DNA of 64,000 bases from Bacteroidales bacterium (GTDB lineage Bacteria; Bacteroidota; Bacteroidia; Bacteroidales; GCA-2748055), in the NCBI GenBank assembly GCA_016936975.1, contig JAFGWU010000039.1, positions 1-64,000 of the forward strand, read 5' to 3'. Positions 42,406 through 51,521 of this stretch are shown piece after piece (positions within the stretch are counted from its first letter, which is position 1; each line of letters begins with the position of its first letter). The notes beneath the pieces are model-generated. The model did not search any database and was not told the DNA's origin. It was given only the letters and a program-made list of their open reading frames with translations. The translations under genes and the position numbers were made by a program.

Positions 42406-45213
42406 TTAATTAATATCAATACTGCTGTTGAACCGGTAATGGCCCGAACCCGCAATTACTTTTAAATATTCTCCGGTGTATTCAAGCACGGTTATATTTT
42501 CTGAATTCCTGAGTTCAGCGTCCGATTCCCTGACACTGCCGGGTTCAGCGGCCGGAATAAAAATTGTTGCTGTGGTATTTACAGGCACAGAGACGTTAAG
42601 ATGAAGCGTGGTTCCTTTGACCTCCCATTTCGAGGAGAGGGTTCCGTAAGGTGTTTGATGGCTCCCGGATGCATAGGAGAGCCGTTCGGTTAAAACGGGT
42701 TTGATCACAGACTTTTTATAACCGGGGACCTCTTTTTCTCTCTGAATTCCTGCAATATTTTCATACATCCACTGTCCAATGGCCCCGTAGGCATAATGGT
42801 TAAAGGAATTCATCCCGGCATCCTGGAACGTGCTGTCCGGTTTAATTCCATCCCACCGCTCCCATATTGTGGTTGCCCCCATGGTAACAGGGTAGAGCCA
42901 GGAGGGGTACCTTTTATTGAAAAGTAAATTGTAAGCCAGATCCTGATAACCCGTATTCGAAAGCACATGACAGATTAACGGGGTTCCCAGGAATCCGGTG
43001 GTGATATGTCCGAAGTGTTCAACATCTGCCGCGAGCCTTTCTGCTGCAATGGTTTTGAACTCCTCCGGAACCAGGTCAAAACCAAGTGCCAGGGAGTAGG
43101 CGGCCTGTGTACCGGATACCAGCCTTCCTGTTTCGGTAAAAAATTCCCGGGCAAAGGCAGATTTGATTTTTGGAAGAATAGCTTTATAATGTTCAGCATC
43201 CTCATTGTGTCCAAGGATTTCAGCTATTTTTTGCAGGATCCCCGTTGAGTGGTAAAAATAGGCTGTTGCGATCAGATCTTTATCTGTATTGGCACCGGCA
43301 TAGCCGTAATCCGGTGCATTGTAATGGTAACTCATATATTCTGCAAATGCCAGCCAGTCGCCGAAGTGAAATCCATAGTCGAAGATATACCGCTCGCCTG
43401 CATGCCCGACCATATAATCAACCCAGGCTTTCATGGAATGGTATTGATCCCTGAGGATATTTTCATCGCCGTATATGAGATACATGTTCCATGGGATAAG
43501 AATGGCCGCATCGGACCATCCGGTGGCTCCGTAACCGTCGGACCAGCCTGTTCCGCCTCCGCCATCAACAATCATCGGGACCACCCATGGAACTGAACCA
43601 TCCTCTTTTTGATCTGCCTCAAGATCCTTCAACCATTTCCTGAAAAACGGAACTGTATTCATGTTGAAGGAAGCTGTAGGTGTAAATACCTGCGCATCGC
43701 CTGTCCATCCCATACGCTCATCACGCTGTGGGCAGTCGGTGGGAATATCCAGGAAATTACCTCTCAGTCCCCATACAATGTTTTCCTGCAATTGATTGAT
43801 AAGTGAATCAGAGCATTCGAATGTTCCAACCGGCTCCATATCGGAATGTATTACAATCCCCTGCAGGTCATCGCACGAAACCCGACCCGGATAACCTGAG
43901 ATCCTTACATACCTGAACCCCTGGAAGGTAAAATGCGGTTCAAAATGTTCCACGCCTTCGCCTTTGAAGATATAGCGTACCTCCTGGTCTGCCTCACGGA
44001 GATTCTCCAAGTAAAAATTTCCCTCCTTATCAAGAACTTCTGCATGATGGAGCACGATCTCCGTTCCGGCCTCTCCCTTCAAAGCGAATTTTATCCATCC
44101 GACCATATTCTGTCCCATATCAAATACCAGCTCCCCTGAGGGGGTGATTATCTGTTTCACCGGCTTGATGGTATCTGTGGCCCGGACGGGGACACTGACG
44201 GAGGGGACGAGATTAGAGAAACCGTGGTCTTTTTCAATGCAGTCAAACCATTTAAGATCCCTGTATCCCGGTTGATCCCAGCCGGTCAATTCAAGCCTGG
44301 CATCATATACCTCTCCGTCATATATTTCAGATTTCAATATGGGTCCGGAAGCGGATCGCCAGGATTTATCCGAGCAAATAACCTCATGTGATCCATCCTG
44401 GAAGGTGATTACCAGTTGCAGGAGCAATGCAGTTTTTTTACCATAGTGTTCTTTCTCCATTGTCCAGGCGAATGGTCCCCTGAACCAGCCGTCACCCAGT
44501 ATGGCACCAATGGCATTATCGCCTTTATTGACGAGTTTAGTGACATTGTACACCTGGTATTGCAGTCTTTTATGATAACTTGTCCAGCCGGGGGTAAAGA
44601 GCTGGTCACTGACTTTTTTTCCATTAAGGTGGACATGGTAAAGTCCATGAGCCGTCACATATAATTGCGCATTCCGGATTTTCTTCCCTGCATGAAATTC
44701 TTTCCTCAGGTATGCGGCTTTATTGGGTTTGTTTTCCGCTTCCTCAACCCCCGGTTCAATCCATTCAGCTATCCAATCTTCATCATTCAGAAGTCCCATC
44801 TCCCAGAATGCCGGTTGGCTCCATTCAGACCGGTTCCCCCTGTTGTCCTCAATTCTCACCTGCCAGTATATACGCTGGCCGCTTTTCAACGGTATCCCAT
44901 CATAAGGAATGTTAATGGATTGTCCGGACATTACAATTCCTGATTTCCAGGTATGAGGGCCATCTTTGAGGGCTTCCTCCGTCAGTGCCGCTTTTATTTC
45001 ATACGCTTTCTGAATTACACTGCGTTCTGAGGAGACAATCTGCCAGCTCAGGGCAGGTCTTATATTTTCAATTCCGACAGGATTGATCCTGTATTCACAG
45101 GTCAGGTTATGCACAGCCGGTCCGATACTTCCGGACTGGGCCTGAACAGAAATCATTAATGAAACAGCAATGGTAAGGAGTGCGATGCAATGGATGAGCT
45201 GTTGATTTTTCAT
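42406..45213 (-). CDS. GH78 alpha-L-rhamnosidase
   Basis: 935 residues from the ATG at 45213; the frame extends to a TTG at 45228, which I reject because the signal peptide (MKNQQLIHCIALLTIAVSLM to VQAQ) fits the ATG. Domains: N-terminal beta domains (GPAVHNLTCEYRINPVGIEN; IYWQVRIEDNRGNRSEWSQP; LYVTAHGLYHVHLNGKKVSD), then the (alpha/alpha)6 barrel with DIPTDCPQRDERMGWTGDAQ, where Asp493 and Glu499 (six apart, as in other GH78 enzymes) include the general acid, then a C-terminal beta domain. It releases alpha-L-rhamnose from pectin or RG-II side chains. The first gene of the minus operon with GH127, divergent from the racemase-like gene. Confidence 0.93.
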   Translation of the reverse strand: MKNQQLIHCIALLTIAVSLMISVQAQSGSIGPAVHNLTCEYRINPVGIENIRPALSWQIVSSERSVIQKAYEIKAALTEEALKDGPHTWKSGIVMSGQSINIPYDGIPLKSGQRIYWQVRIEDNRGNRSEWSQPAFWEMGLLNDEDWIAEWIEPGVEEAENKPNKAAYLRKEFHAGKKIRNAQLYVTAHGLYHVHLNGKKVSDQLFTPGWTSYHKRLQYQVYNVTKLVNKGDNAIGAILGDGWFRGPFAWTMEKEHYGKKTALLLQLVITFQDGSHEVICSDKSWRSASGPILKSEIYDGEVYDARLELTGWDQPGYRDLKWFDCIEKDHGFSNLVPSVSVPVRATDTIKPVKQIITPSGELVFDMGQNMVGWIKFALKGEAGTEIVLHHAEVLDKEGNFYLENLREADQEVRYIFKGEGVEHFEPHFTFQGFRYVRISGYPGRVSCDDLQGIVIHSDMEPVGTFECSDSLINQLQENIVWGLRGNFLDIPTDCPQRDERMGWTGDAQVFTPTASFNMNTVPFFRKWLKDLEADQKEDGSVPWVVPMIVDGGGGTGWSDGYGATGWSDAAILIPWNMYLIYGDENILRDQYHSMKAWVDYMVGHAGERYIFDYGFHFGDWLAFAEYMSYHYNAPDYGYAGANTDKDLIATAYFYHSTGILQKIAEILGHNEDAEHYKAILPKIKSAFAREFFTETGRLVSGTQAAYSLALGFDLVPEEFKTIAAERLAADVEHFGHITTGFLGTPLICHVLSNTGYQDLAYNLLFNKRYPSWLYPVTMGATTIWERWDGIKPDSTFQDAGMNSFNHYAYGAIGQWMYENIAGIQREKEVPGYKKSVIKPVLTERLSYASGSHQTPYGTLSSKWEVKGTTLHLNVSVPVNTTATIFIPAAEPGSVRESDAELRNSENITVLEYTGEYLKVIAGSGHYRFNSSIDIN

Positions 45214-45256
45214 TGGTTTGTTTTTCAACGATTATAACGATTGAACGGTTCATTTG

Positions 45257-45287
45257 CAAATCTAGCCCATTAAATTTATTTTTGCAA
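45257..45287 (-). promoter_or_regulatory. Promoter of the GH78-GH127 operon
   Basis: Read on the minus strand: -33 TTG (complement of 45285-45287), 20 bp, -7 TAGATTTG (complement of 45257-45264), an exact TAnnTTTG match. The start of transcription should be near 45250, leaving a leader of about 37 nt. The -33 box lies inside the operator at 45283-45300. The same element set, with the same spacing, recurs at 52390-52420. Confidence 0.75.
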
Positions 45288-45300
45288 TAAAACGTTTGCA
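45283..45300. promoter_or_regulatory. LacI-type operator overlapping the -33 box (TGCAATAAAACGTTTGCA)
   Basis: 18-bp inverted repeat with TGCAA/TTTGCA ends and an AAACGTTT core, covering the -33 TTG of the GH78-GH127 promoter. The identical 18 bp occur at 52416-52433. Read on the minus strand it begins TGCAAACGTT, matching the left half of the TGTAAACGTTAACA sites. Confidence 0.7.
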
Positions 45301-45353
45301 TACAGGAGATTTTGCTATTATTCTAAGATACACTATTTAAGTATTTTATAGAC

Positions 45354-45367
45354 TGTAAACGTTAACA
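45354..45367. promoter_or_regulatory. LacI-type operator (TGTAAACGTTAACA)
   Basis: 14-bp palindrome with one mismatched pair, ending 22 bp before the ATG of the racemase-like gene. The identical 14 bp occur at 52487-52500. Binding here would block initiation or elongation of the rightward operon. A tentative rightward promoter is TTG at 45312-45314, 19 bp, TATTTAAG at 45334-45341. Confidence 0.72.
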
Positions 45368-45389
45368 CTAAATTATAATATTCAATATC

Positions 45390-46052
45390 ATGAAAACTGT
45401 TGTTGCGATTCATACTGCCATGGCGATGGTTGAGCCGACAAAAGAATTATTTCAAAAGCATCTGCCCGGTGTAAGGCTGATAAATATTGTGGATGACAGT
45501 CTGATACAGGATGTGATCAGGGATGGGGAAGTAAAGGCATCGGTTGAGAGCAGGATCCGGCTTTATTACCGGGCTGCTGTGGATGCGGGTGCTGATGTGA
45601 TATTCAATACCTGTTCCTCGGTTGGAGAGGTGGCTATCGCTGCGAGAAAAACCCTCCCGGTTCCCCTGGTTAAAATTGATGATGCAATGGCCCGCAAAGC
45701 TGTTAAGGAGTATAAAAAGATCGGTGTAATGGCTACCCTTTCCACAACGCTGAATCCCACCATCAAGCTGATCTCTCGTTTCGCCAGGGAGATGTCTGCT
45801 GATGTTACCGTTACAGAAGGACTTGTTGATGGCGCTTTTCAGTCATTGATGGATGGGAACCTGGATGATCACGATCAGAAGGTCCTTAACAAAGCTCAGG
45901 AAATATCTTCGCAGGTGGATGTGATTTTGCTTGCCCAGGGTTCCATGGCCAGGGTGGAGAATACCATCATTGCCAGGACCGGTAAGCCGGTCCTTACAAG
46001 TCCTTTACTGGGTGTTCTGGAGGTGAAATCCACACTTGAGCAATTAAATTAA
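45390..46052 (+). CDS. Asp/Glu-racemase superfamily protein with a single cysteine
   Basis: 220 residues, cytoplasmic. The fold signature is clear: ADVIFNTCSSVGEVAIAARK (68-88) with Cys75, then KKIGVMATLSTTLNPTIKLI and DVILLAQGSMARVENTI. Racemases of this superfamily use two cysteines; here the second position, usually in a GCT-like motif, reads AQGSMA and Cys75 is the only cysteine in the protein. A one-cysteine active site excludes the usual two-base racemisation and suggests a decarboxylase, isomerase or C-C lyase, as in arylmalonate decarboxylase or maleate isomerase relatives (inference). First gene of a two-gene operon with an MFS anion transporter, and divergent from GH78 under shared LacI-type operators. 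Confidence 0.8.
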   Translation: MKTVVAIHTAMAMVEPTKELFQKHLPGVRLINIVDDSLIQDVIRDGEVKASVESRIRLYYRAAVDAGADVIFNTCSSVGEVAIAARKTLPVPLVKIDDAMARKAVKEYKKIGVMATLSTTLNPTIKLISRFAREMSADVTVTEGLVDGAFQSLMDGNLDDHDQKVLNKAQEISSQVDVILLAQGSMARVENTIIARTGKPVLTSPLLGVLEVKSTLEQLN

Positions 46053-46058
46053 TCTGTT

Positions 46059-47297
46059 TTGAAAAAGAGAAATATTGTTCTGATCCTGTTGATGATTGTA
46101 GGAGTCATCACCTTTCTCGACAGGATTAACATCAGTGTTGCCGGTGCCAGTATCATGGAGGATCTTGGTTTGTCGGGCAAGCAATGGGGATGGATTCTGA
46201 GTGCATTTATCCTGTCTTACGGTTTACTGCAGGTCCCACTCGGTGCCTGGGGAGATCGGGCCGGACAGCGCAAGGTACTTTCGTTCATAGTACTCTGGTG
46301 GTCCCTCTTTACCATCCTTACAGGATTTGCCAATGGATTCATCATGCTGATTATTGTCCGGTTTTTATTTGGAATCGGTGAAGCCGGGGCCTACCCGAAC
46401 ATGACCGGTACGGTAGGCAGGTGGTTTCCCGGGAAAGAGACTGCCAAAGCACAGGGCTTTCTCTGGGCGGCCAGCCGAATCGGTGGTGCACTGACCCCGT
46501 TGATTGTGATCCCTGTCATTATAAACCTGGGGTGGCGGATGGCATTCTATATTCTCGGGGCATTGGGATTTATCTGGGTTATTGTCTGGTTCGCGTGGTT
46601 CAGGGATTTTCCTGCACAGAAAAAGGGTATCTCCCGGCAAGAACTTGACGAGATAGGGAATAGTGAGGTTAGAGCAGAAAAAATAAAGATTCCCTGGAAA
46701 TCCATTTTACGAAAGAACCAGTTCTGGATTTTGCTGGGGATGTATTTTTTCTATGCATGGGGGAGCTGGTTTTTCTTTTCATGGTTCCCTGTATTTATGG
46801 AAGAGGGCAGGGGATTTGCCAAAAGTGAGCTCACCTATGCCGTGGCCGTTCCTTTTCTGTTCAGTGTGATCGGTAACATCTCAGGGGGATATATAAGCGA
46901 CAGGCTTTCCCTGAAATACGGAGTAAGAATCGGCAGGAAGGCAGTTGGAGTGTCGGCCCTGATAATTTCTTCCATATTGATGTTTCTTGCGGGATTCATC
47001 CCCGGGAAGATACAGGTATTTATCTTTCTTTCCCTCTGTTTCGGAATCTTTGACCTGATGCTTCCGGCGGCATGGGCCATCTGCCTGGATATCGGAAAGA
47101 AATTCGGAGGCGCTGTATCGGGTGCCATGAATACGGCAGGAAATATCGGGGGATTCCTGTGCGCGTTAATGTTCGGGTACCTGGTTGATCTAACGGGAAA
47201 TTATAATTTTCCGCTCTATGTGATTGCCTTTATGCTCTTAATAAGTGCCATCCTGTTCTCGTTTATCGATCCGACACGGAAACTGGTGGAAGATTGA
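46059..47297 (+). CDS. MFS transporter, anion:cation symporter type (sugar-acid uptake)
   Basis: 412 residues, 12 membrane segments. The start is the TTG at 46059 (Met-Lys-Lys-Arg), 6 bp after the previous stop; no ATG is suitably placed before the first membrane segment. Features of the ACS family that carries glucarate, galactonate, hexuronate and tartrate: FLDRINISVAGASIMEDLGLS, LGAWGDRAGQRKVL, FLFGIGEAGAYPNMTGTVGRWFP and FGGAVSGAMNTAGNIGGFL. It probably imports the acid handled by the adjacent racemase-like protein and by the DUF1537 kinase encoded convergently 13 bp away. Confidence 0.9.
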   Translation: MKKRNIVLILLMIVGVITFLDRINISVAGASIMEDLGLSGKQWGWILSAFILSYGLLQVPLGAWGDRAGQRKVLSFIVLWWSLFTILTGFANGFIMLIIVRFLFGIGEAGAYPNMTGTVGRWFPGKETAKAQGFLWAASRIGGALTPLIVIPVIINLGWRMAFYILGALGFIWVIVWFAWFRDFPAQKKGISRQELDEIGNSEVRAEKIKIPWKSILRKNQFWILLGMYFFYAWGSWFFFSWFPVFMEEGRGFAKSELTYAVAVPFLFSVIGNISGGYISDRLSLKYGVRIGRKAVGVSALIISSILMFLAGFIPGKIQVFIFLSLCFGIFDLMLPAAWAICLDIGKKFGGAVSGAMNTAGNIGGFLCALMFGYLVDLTGNYNFPLYVIAFMLLISAILFSFIDPTRKLVED

Positions 47298-47310
47298 TTT
47301 TCGGAATTAT

Positions 47311-48720
47311 CTAAACAAGCTTTTTAAACAATTCTGAGAGAGAACCGGTCCCTCCCACATTGCCGGGAAATATGATAAAGGGTATTTTGCGGCCTTTTTC
47401 TTCATATCTTATTTTTAATACCGGAACGCCGGGCAGGATCTGCCCTGAAACGGTCGAAGAAGTTACATTCAGTCCGTCCACAAGAATATCGTGTGAAGTG
47501 ATTCCTCCTTTCGATACAATATAGGAAGGAGAGATCGGGAGCTGTTTTATGACGGATGCAAGGAAACCGGATATTTTCCGTCCGCTATGAACGGCCGCAT
47601 CCATGTTTTCTGACCGGAGTTCTTTCCTGGTAGTGTAAAGGGCAGGTGTTTTGTCCCTGTTGAACGCATGTACCAGGGCATTCATGGTTTGTTTGAAACA
47701 GGTTTCCTCATCCTGCAATATTTGCATCACATCGATTTCAATTCCTTCAACCTCCGAGTTTTCAAGCAATTCATTCAATTGACGGGTGGTCCTGGGAACA
47801 TGCGAGCCGATCACAAAAATCCCTTTTGAACCGCCTGTCCCGAGTTCCTGTCCGGTAAGCAAATCTTTGTCGGGGATACCGCTCAGCGCTTTTGGCAGGG
47901 AGGAGGAAGTTCTCATAATGATTGCCCGGTCGGCCGGGCCCATCATTTCGGTTAATGCAAAACTGAACCTGTGGAGATCAGGGTATTCAACTGCATTAAT
48001 AATAAGGAACCTGCGGCCGGAAAGGGATGTAATTTTTTCTTGTAGTTCCGGGGATTCAAGTTTCCTCAACTCTTCCAGGGAAATAGATCCAATCTTTTTT
48101 CTGCTCAATGTCCCGGCCGATTTTTCTATTATATAATCTGTCAGGTTGGAGTTTTTGTAACCAAAAAGCGTGTCGCGTGCAAATTCACTCCGGGCGACCG
48201 GAAGGAGATTGTCTCCCTCGACCATGTATTGAATATTCCCTGCAGTGATTCTTCCCGCCTCAAGAAGGGCAGGTACAAAGAAAACCGGAAGTTCAACCTC
48301 AATATTATGCTCGTGAAGTTTTTCCAGGATGGCGTCTGTTTCAAGGGGAAAGTGTCCCCTGAGAGTGGAATCGCTCCTGCTGATTATGATAAGTTTATAA
48401 TGGCAGGACTCATTAGCCCGAATGAGCGATTCAACAATCTCGAGGTTAAGTTTCCGGGCAATCTCGGGACTCCGGGATCTTGAGTTTGAGAGTATGTACA
48501 GAAGGTGGGAATTGCCCTGCAGGGCTTTCTTAACAAGGGTGACACTCCATTTTGTCAGCAGCGTGCATCCATGGACGGTCTGGATACCCGTCGGATCATC
48601 GTCAATGACGAAAATTTTTGCTCTTTTCTTTTCAAGGTTTTCCGAAATACGATACCTGATATTGCCCGTCTGAACGGAGGGAACCTTTTTGATGATATCG
48701 GAAAGATATTGATAAATCAC
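47311..48720 (-). CDS. Four-carbon acid-sugar kinase (DUF1537 family, second type)
   Basis: 469 residues. The start is probably the GTG at 48720, since no Met precedes the core motif. FVIDDDPTGIQTVHG (37-51) and ISRSDSTLRGHFPLE (113-127) define the N-terminal substrate domain; YIVSKGGITSHDI, PVLKIRYEEKGRKIPFIIFPGNVGG form the C-terminal nucleotide-binding domain. This longer form is the common DUF1537 type; the copy at 9806 is a shorter and divergent form. No PdxA2-like gene accompanies it. It follows a CotH-type gene by 21 bp in an operon led by the BKACE gene, under the promoter at 52390-52420. Substrate: probably a C4-C5 sugar acid or keto acid; 3-oxo-isoapionate, a DUF1537 substrate in apionate breakdown, is one candidate given the apiosidase. 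Confidence 0.92.
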   Translation of the reverse strand: MIYQYLSDIIKKVPSVQTGNIRYRISENLEKKRAKIFVIDDDPTGIQTVHGCTLLTKWSVTLVKKALQGNSHLLYILSNSRSRSPEIARKLNLEIVESLIRANESCHYKLIIISRSDSTLRGHFPLETDAILEKLHEHNIEVELPVFFVPALLEAGRITAGNIQYMVEGDNLLPVARSEFARDTLFGYKNSNLTDYIIEKSAGTLSRKKIGSISLEELRKLESPELQEKITSLSGRRFLIINAVEYPDLHRFSFALTEMMGPADRAIIMRTSSSLPKALSGIPDKDLLTGQELGTGGSKGIFVIGSHVPRTTRQLNELLENSEVEGIEIDVMQILQDEETCFKQTMNALVHAFNRDKTPALYTTRKELRSENMDAAVHSGRKISGFLASVIKQLPISPSYIVSKGGITSHDILVDGLNVTSSTVSGQILPGVPVLKIRYEEKGRKIPFIIFPGNVGGTGSLSELFKKLV

Positions 48721-48741
48721 AATCAGTTAATTAAATAATAT

Positions 48742-51492
48742 TCAATCTGTTTTGATGATCTTGCCTGTAACCGTTGAATAATTAAATAATACCCGGTAGA
48801 AATAAATGCCCGGATCAAGCGATTCGGGAACCCAGGGCATGGTGTGACTGCCTGCCGGCATCTGTCCGCTGTAAAGATTTTCGACCAAACGACCGTCGAC
48901 ATTGAAGACCTGAATATCCAGATTTCCGTTTTGAGGAAGATCAACCTGTAGTCTCATATGATCCCTGAACGGATTTGGATAGACGTTTACACTGAACTGG
49001 CCGCTGGTTGCTGATCCCGGTCTTTCTGTTGTTGCGAAATCCATATCGAATTCAGCCATGGTAAGAGCAGACCAGGTATTGTTACTGAATGCCCTGGCTT
49101 TAATCACTGTATTTTTATCAATATAGACAGGATTGGAATAGAGCGTGGCAAATTCAGAGGTTCCTCCACCGATTTGTCTAGGGTCGTTGTCATCGGCAGC
49201 ATAGTAAATATCTCCTGTTTCTGCAAATATTTCCAGATTTAACGGTTCTGATATCTCCCCGCCATAATGACTGAAGGTTGGTGCATCGATATCGGGGTAG
49301 AGTCCTTCATTCCTGAACTGCTGAAAAACGATATCCGAACGGTCGGGAAAATAATCCGATAAAAGGGCATTTTTTGCTACCAGCCAGTGGTCGTTTCTGG
49401 TATAAAGTTCTGCCACCTCATCCCGCGGTTGCACATCCCTCCGATAATCCCCCCACCTTGCACTTTCCGTAATAACAGCCATGTCCAGTTCATTTGCCAG
49501 TTCATTGAAACGATCAGCCGTGACTGTGGCAGTCATTGCGCCTCCATCGAAGAAATGAGCCCTGAGGTGATCGGCAAAGCGCAGCCTGAACTCCTCATTT
49601 TGTTTCAGTTCTTTATATATGGTTGTGGGTTCACCCTGTATGTCATCAACCATGTTTACACTTTTATCCGTCAGGGAATTTTCCGCATCCCAGCTGAAAA
49701 ATCTGAAACCAGCATCGTTCCTGACCCTGTTTCTGGCTGCCAGCCAATTATTGTGATCCCAGTCGTTGTTACCTATATAAACATTTAAAATGATGTAATT
49801 TATCAGGTTATCCACGTCCAGCAGGTTTGAATACCCTGCATTCAGGGTTCCATCGGCATTTCTTCCCTGGATCCTGAAATATGCAGTATTGTCGGACAGG
49901 CCGCCACCCACCTGTGCCATTAATTGATTCCAGGCTATCTGGTTTCCGTCCACCACATCATTATGGTCCTTCACCATATCATAATCCTCTTCCTTTCCGC
50001 CCCAATAAGATTCAGTAAAATCGTTATTCACTTTTTCCGTTACGCAATATACGCCCCAGTAAAGGCTATTCAGATACAGATGCACAAATTTGTTATGAGG
50101 AGAGAGATCTCCCATATCAAGCTGACTGTTTTTGGCGAATGGATCCTGGAGAAATGTAGTATTGATGCGCTGACTGACATTGTTATGCATCCACGAATAA
50201 TTATATCCTGACCTCAGGATTAACGTGTTAAAGTCATTGGTTGCATCACGATCGTCTGTAAAAAAATTATAGTTCAGCCTGGTTGGCCCGAATTCGCTTC
50301 TGAAGACTAGCCTGAAGGAGTGTTTCTGGCTGTTTTCAGGCACTCTGCTGTTTCCACCGTGGAGTTTGATCCCGCAGTTTATTTGAAAATCCGAATGGTT
50401 TTCCGGATCAAGATATTCCAGGGATATTTGTCGTTCCCAGTCAATCCCCAGGGCACCGGCCCCTGAACTTCCGGTATAGATATAAATCCCGCCGCTTTCG
50501 GGGTCATCACTGTGTGAGAAAATATTCCCCGGATCGGTTACGACGGATAATGTTGGTATCGATGTAAGGGCTGTTTCCATCAGGAGAGCATAACCAGGGT
50601 CATTACAAACCTCCGGGTCCATTTCGTAGTCGGAGGGTGCATTGCCATCTGAAAATTTTAAGGGGCTCCATTCCTGCGGGTATCCTTCCGGATCATCGGG
50701 TTGTTGAAGAATATCTTCTATAAACAGATAGGTATGGGTAATTACATCGCTGTACTGGCCGCTGTTAGTTACCGCAACTGCACTTAAGGGAGTTGTGGTT
50801 CCGATCTGGATGGGAGTGCTGTATAAAGTACCGTTCAAACTGTTGGGGCGGCTGCCGTCAGTCGTATAATAGATAGCCAGATTTGCATCTGCCACTGAAA
50901 GCTGAACTTCAAAAGGCCCTTCATAAAATCCCCTGCCTTTGCTGAAAACAGGAGTAAATACCTGGTTCCCGAGGGTGTTTTCACTTCCGGGTGTTGGTGT
51001 CTCCATAAAAGTGTGCTGGGAGGATATTATTCCGTAAGAAACATCCTGTCTCTGGACCGGAAAGGTTGGCCCGTAGGAGTATGAGATTGTCCTGCCGTCA
51101 GGCTCTGTTAAAGCCAGGTATTCTCCCGAACCGGATAGTTTAAAGCTGGTGTGCAGGTTATTTGACGGATTGATCCTGTTTTTACCCGAGGCATAAATTA
51201 CAAGGTATTCCCCTGCAACAATGGTAATATCCGGAAAGGTCCATTTATTCAGATTACCGGCATTATCGGTCAGATACCACCCCGTTAAATTAATATCGGA
51301 TGATCCGGGATTATGGATTTCAAGCCAATCCGGGTAATCTCCGTCCTCATCCTGGAGTGTGGAACCGTTTATGGCCATGAACTCACTGATAAGTAATTTA
51401 TGAGTGTCCGCAGCATAGAGGAGGTTTGAAATTGTCACTCCTGTTATTATTGTTAATATTCCCAGGTAATTTCTTTTAGTTTTCTTAAACAT
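48742..51492 (-). CDS. CotH-kinase-domain protein with lamin-tail domain and T9SS sorting domain
   Basis: 916 residues from the ATG at 51492; a TTG at 51525 overlapping the BKACE stop is a poorer start because the signal peptide (NYLGILTIITGVTISNLLYA) lies close to the ATG. Domain order: lamin-tail domain (ISEFMAINGSTLQDEDGDYPDW, WLEIHNPGSSDINLTGWYLT; about 30-150), a chitobiase-C-terminal-like segment (AIYYTTDGSRPNSLNGTLYS; about 200-260), the CotH kinase-like domain (IKLHGGNSR; LYLNSLYWGVYCVTEKVN; FRFFSWDAENSL; about 300-680), a second chitobiase-like segment (GDIYYAADDNDPRQ) and a type A T9SS tail (VNVYPNPFRDHMRLQV, LDPGIYFYRV). An exported surface protein; function unknown. Its place between two cytoplasmic catabolic genes is unusual. 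Confidence 0.85.
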   Translation of the reverse strand: MFKKTKRNYLGILTIITGVTISNLLYAADTHKLLISEFMAINGSTLQDEDGDYPDWLEIHNPGSSDINLTGWYLTDNAGNLNKWTFPDITIVAGEYLVIYASGKNRINPSNNLHTSFKLSGSGEYLALTEPDGRTISYSYGPTFPVQRQDVSYGIISSQHTFMETPTPGSENTLGNQVFTPVFSKGRGFYEGPFEVQLSVADANLAIYYTTDGSRPNSLNGTLYSTPIQIGTTTPLSAVAVTNSGQYSDVITHTYLFIEDILQQPDDPEGYPQEWSPLKFSDGNAPSDYEMDPEVCNDPGYALLMETALTSIPTLSVVTDPGNIFSHSDDPESGGIYIYTGSSGAGALGIDWERQISLEYLDPENHSDFQINCGIKLHGGNSRVPENSQKHSFRLVFRSEFGPTRLNYNFFTDDRDATNDFNTLILRSGYNYSWMHNNVSQRINTTFLQDPFAKNSQLDMGDLSPHNKFVHLYLNSLYWGVYCVTEKVNNDFTESYWGGKEEDYDMVKDHNDVVDGNQIAWNQLMAQVGGGLSDNTAYFRIQGRNADGTLNAGYSNLLDVDNLINYIILNVYIGNNDWDHNNWLAARNRVRNDAGFRFFSWDAENSLTDKSVNMVDDIQGEPTTIYKELKQNEEFRLRFADHLRAHFFDGGAMTATVTADRFNELANELDMAVITESARWGDYRRDVQPRDEVAELYTRNDHWLVAKNALLSDYFPDRSDIVFQQFRNEGLYPDIDAPTFSHYGGEISEPLNLEIFAETGDIYYAADDNDPRQIGGGTSEFATLYSNPVYIDKNTVIKARAFSNNTWSALTMAEFDMDFATTERPGSATSGQFSVNVYPNPFRDHMRLQVDLPQNGNLDIQVFNVDGRLVENLYSGQMPAGSHTMPWVPESLDPGIYFYRVLFNYSTVTGKIIKTD

Positions 51493-51521
51493 GCCAAATA
51501 ATAAATAGAAAAGAAATGAAT

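Noticed and set aside
47898..48720. Overlapping open frames on the plus strand within the second DUF1537 gene
   Set aside because: Antisense shadows; the minus-strand frame carries the DUF1537 motifs from end to end.
9806..48720. The two DUF1537 kinases, two SSS carriers and two DapA-family genes as a recent segmental duplication
   Set aside because: The pairs differ widely in sequence, length and gene order, so they are distinct family members rather than recent copies.
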